64,000 bases of DNA, from the NCBI RefSeq assembly GCF_041296385.1, contig NC_091013.1, positions 32,559,001 to 32,623,000 of the forward strand. Direction: 5' to 3'. The stretch is from Aphelocoma coerulescens. Its lineage: Eukaryota; Chordata; Aves; Passeriformes; Corvidae. Positions within the stretch are counted from its first letter, which is position 1; every line of letters starts with the position of its first letter. Shown here piece by piece: positions 63,101-64,000 of this stretch. Under the pieces are notes generated by a model. That model was not told the DNA's origin, ran no database searches, and saw only the letters and a program-made list of their open reading frames with translations. The translations under genes were made by a program, and so were the position numbers.

Positions 63101-64000
63101 GGTAGTACCTGTGGGCTCCATGAAAGACAATAGGATTTAGAAAATGTAAATGAGATTAAAAGGAAGTATTCAGCCACTTTCCTAAAGAGAAGAGAGTGCT
63201 CAAGGTTAAGGATACACCTGCAAGGTTTTGCTCATCTGAGGTTTTAAATCTCTCCCCTGTGTTGTTCCCTCTCAAAAGCCTATAAATGATAGAGATTAGG
63301 AGAGTGCTCACCAGTTCCTTTAGATGGATTAACTCAGGCTAAACTCCTTCATGGTGACACAGGGATCTCTAGAGACCCTTGAATGCTTATACTGTAGCAA
63401 ACTAACAATGACTATACATTTTTTGTTATCCCCTTTTAATCTAGCAAAACAAAGCCTTGCCTCTTCTCCCCATCTCTTCCCTGACAGGATGATCCTCAAA
63501 TGACTGACTGTCCTTTTAAAAGAGAGGCAGTTAATTACCAGAGGTCATTTGACCTCCTGTTGGGTCCTTATCTTAGCTTTGTGTCTGTATGTTGTCTTTA
63601 ATTCAGTACTTTAATAAAACAATCAAAATAAATCATTGGTTACTATAGTGAAATCTTCATTAGTACTATTTCTCTGATAATCTCAGAGTAGAGATACTTT
63701 AGGTGGAGAATGATCCTGCTTCCACAGAAATCAGTGGCAAACCCACAGAGAGTTGCTAGTCTGGTTTATGGAAACAGGATCCTAATTCTTGTAGGAGCAA
63801 GTGGAGCACTGTTATCAGGGTACCTCCAGCAGACAGGAAAGCCTGTTTCAAATGTCAAATCTCAACCAAGAATGTAGGTGAATTTCCATTTTTTGTCTGC
63901 TGGCAGAAGGAGTGAATGAGGAAATATTTGTCCCAACTCCTTGTGTTATGCATCCTCAGTGGTTTTACTGCTTAGATTCTAGGTGGACAAAACCAGCTTG
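60183..64000. other. Unique sequence, no gene recognised
   Basis: AT-leaning unique DNA to the window end. A 138-codon plus-strand frame (62525-62941) lacks recognisable domains and splice support. The 62.8-62.95 kb part is AT-rich with TGACATCACATAAAATAAAT-like sequence that could be regulatory, but conservation cannot be assessed here. Confidence 0.5.

Noticed and set aside
1..64000. CRISPR array, operon, ribosome-binding or phage features
   Set aside because: The window is vertebrate nuclear DNA. No regularly spaced direct repeats or prokaryotic gene organisation occur; the repeats found are microsatellites, local duplications and retroelements.

Overview
This is vertebrate nuclear DNA, most likely from a bird and probably a passerine. 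It is about 41-43% GC, CpG-poor and AT-leaning. It holds several CR1 retroposon fragments with the bird-type 3' tail (ATTCTRTGA repeats), sparse LTR remnants of songbird endogenous-retrovirus character, and no abundant SINEs. I cannot name the species, chromosome or any protein-coding gene. No frame gave a recognisable protein family apart from reverse-transcriptase remnants inside CR1. The window reads as intergenic or long-intron sequence with a few possible regulatory or exonic islands.

Layout. 1-165 is a CpG island with a G-quadruplex motif and a (GCCGT)n repeat, probably a promoter or first exon cut by the window edge. 0.2-13.9 kb is mostly unique sequence. It contains a microsatellite, a ~1 kb CR1 carrying the end of its reverse transcriptase (5025-6022), a splice-bounded 33-nt candidate microexon (10742-10774) and a candidate terminal exon (12934-13031). 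14-30 kb holds short CR1 pieces, a long TA microsatellite (24.2 kb) and a candidate minus-strand coding exon (25363-25559). At 30085-30425 lies the most striking object: a perfect 104-bp inverted repeat around a 133-bp spacer, with a 21-bp tandem duplication beside the right arm.

33.6-35.05 kb is a CpG-rich, young-looking endogenous-retrovirus LTR mosaic with TATA and poly(A) signals. 36.4 kb is a CR1 and 40.0-40.3 kb a solo LTR. 42.66-42.90 kb resembles a very old dispersed vertebrate repeat, and 47.57-48.04 kb is a diverged CR1 of the type common in turtles and crocodilians. At 51.28-51.64 kb a second CpG island sits between two CR1 fragments whose 5' ends face it. 57.86-58.44 kb contains a run of open segments that may be decayed coding sequence. 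The rest to 64 kb is unique sequence with simple repeats.

No gene network can be described. The working model is a promoter at the left edge, a second promoter near 51.4 kb, and mostly non-coding DNA between them. The splice-bounded segments are predictions from sequence signals alone and need RNA evidence.
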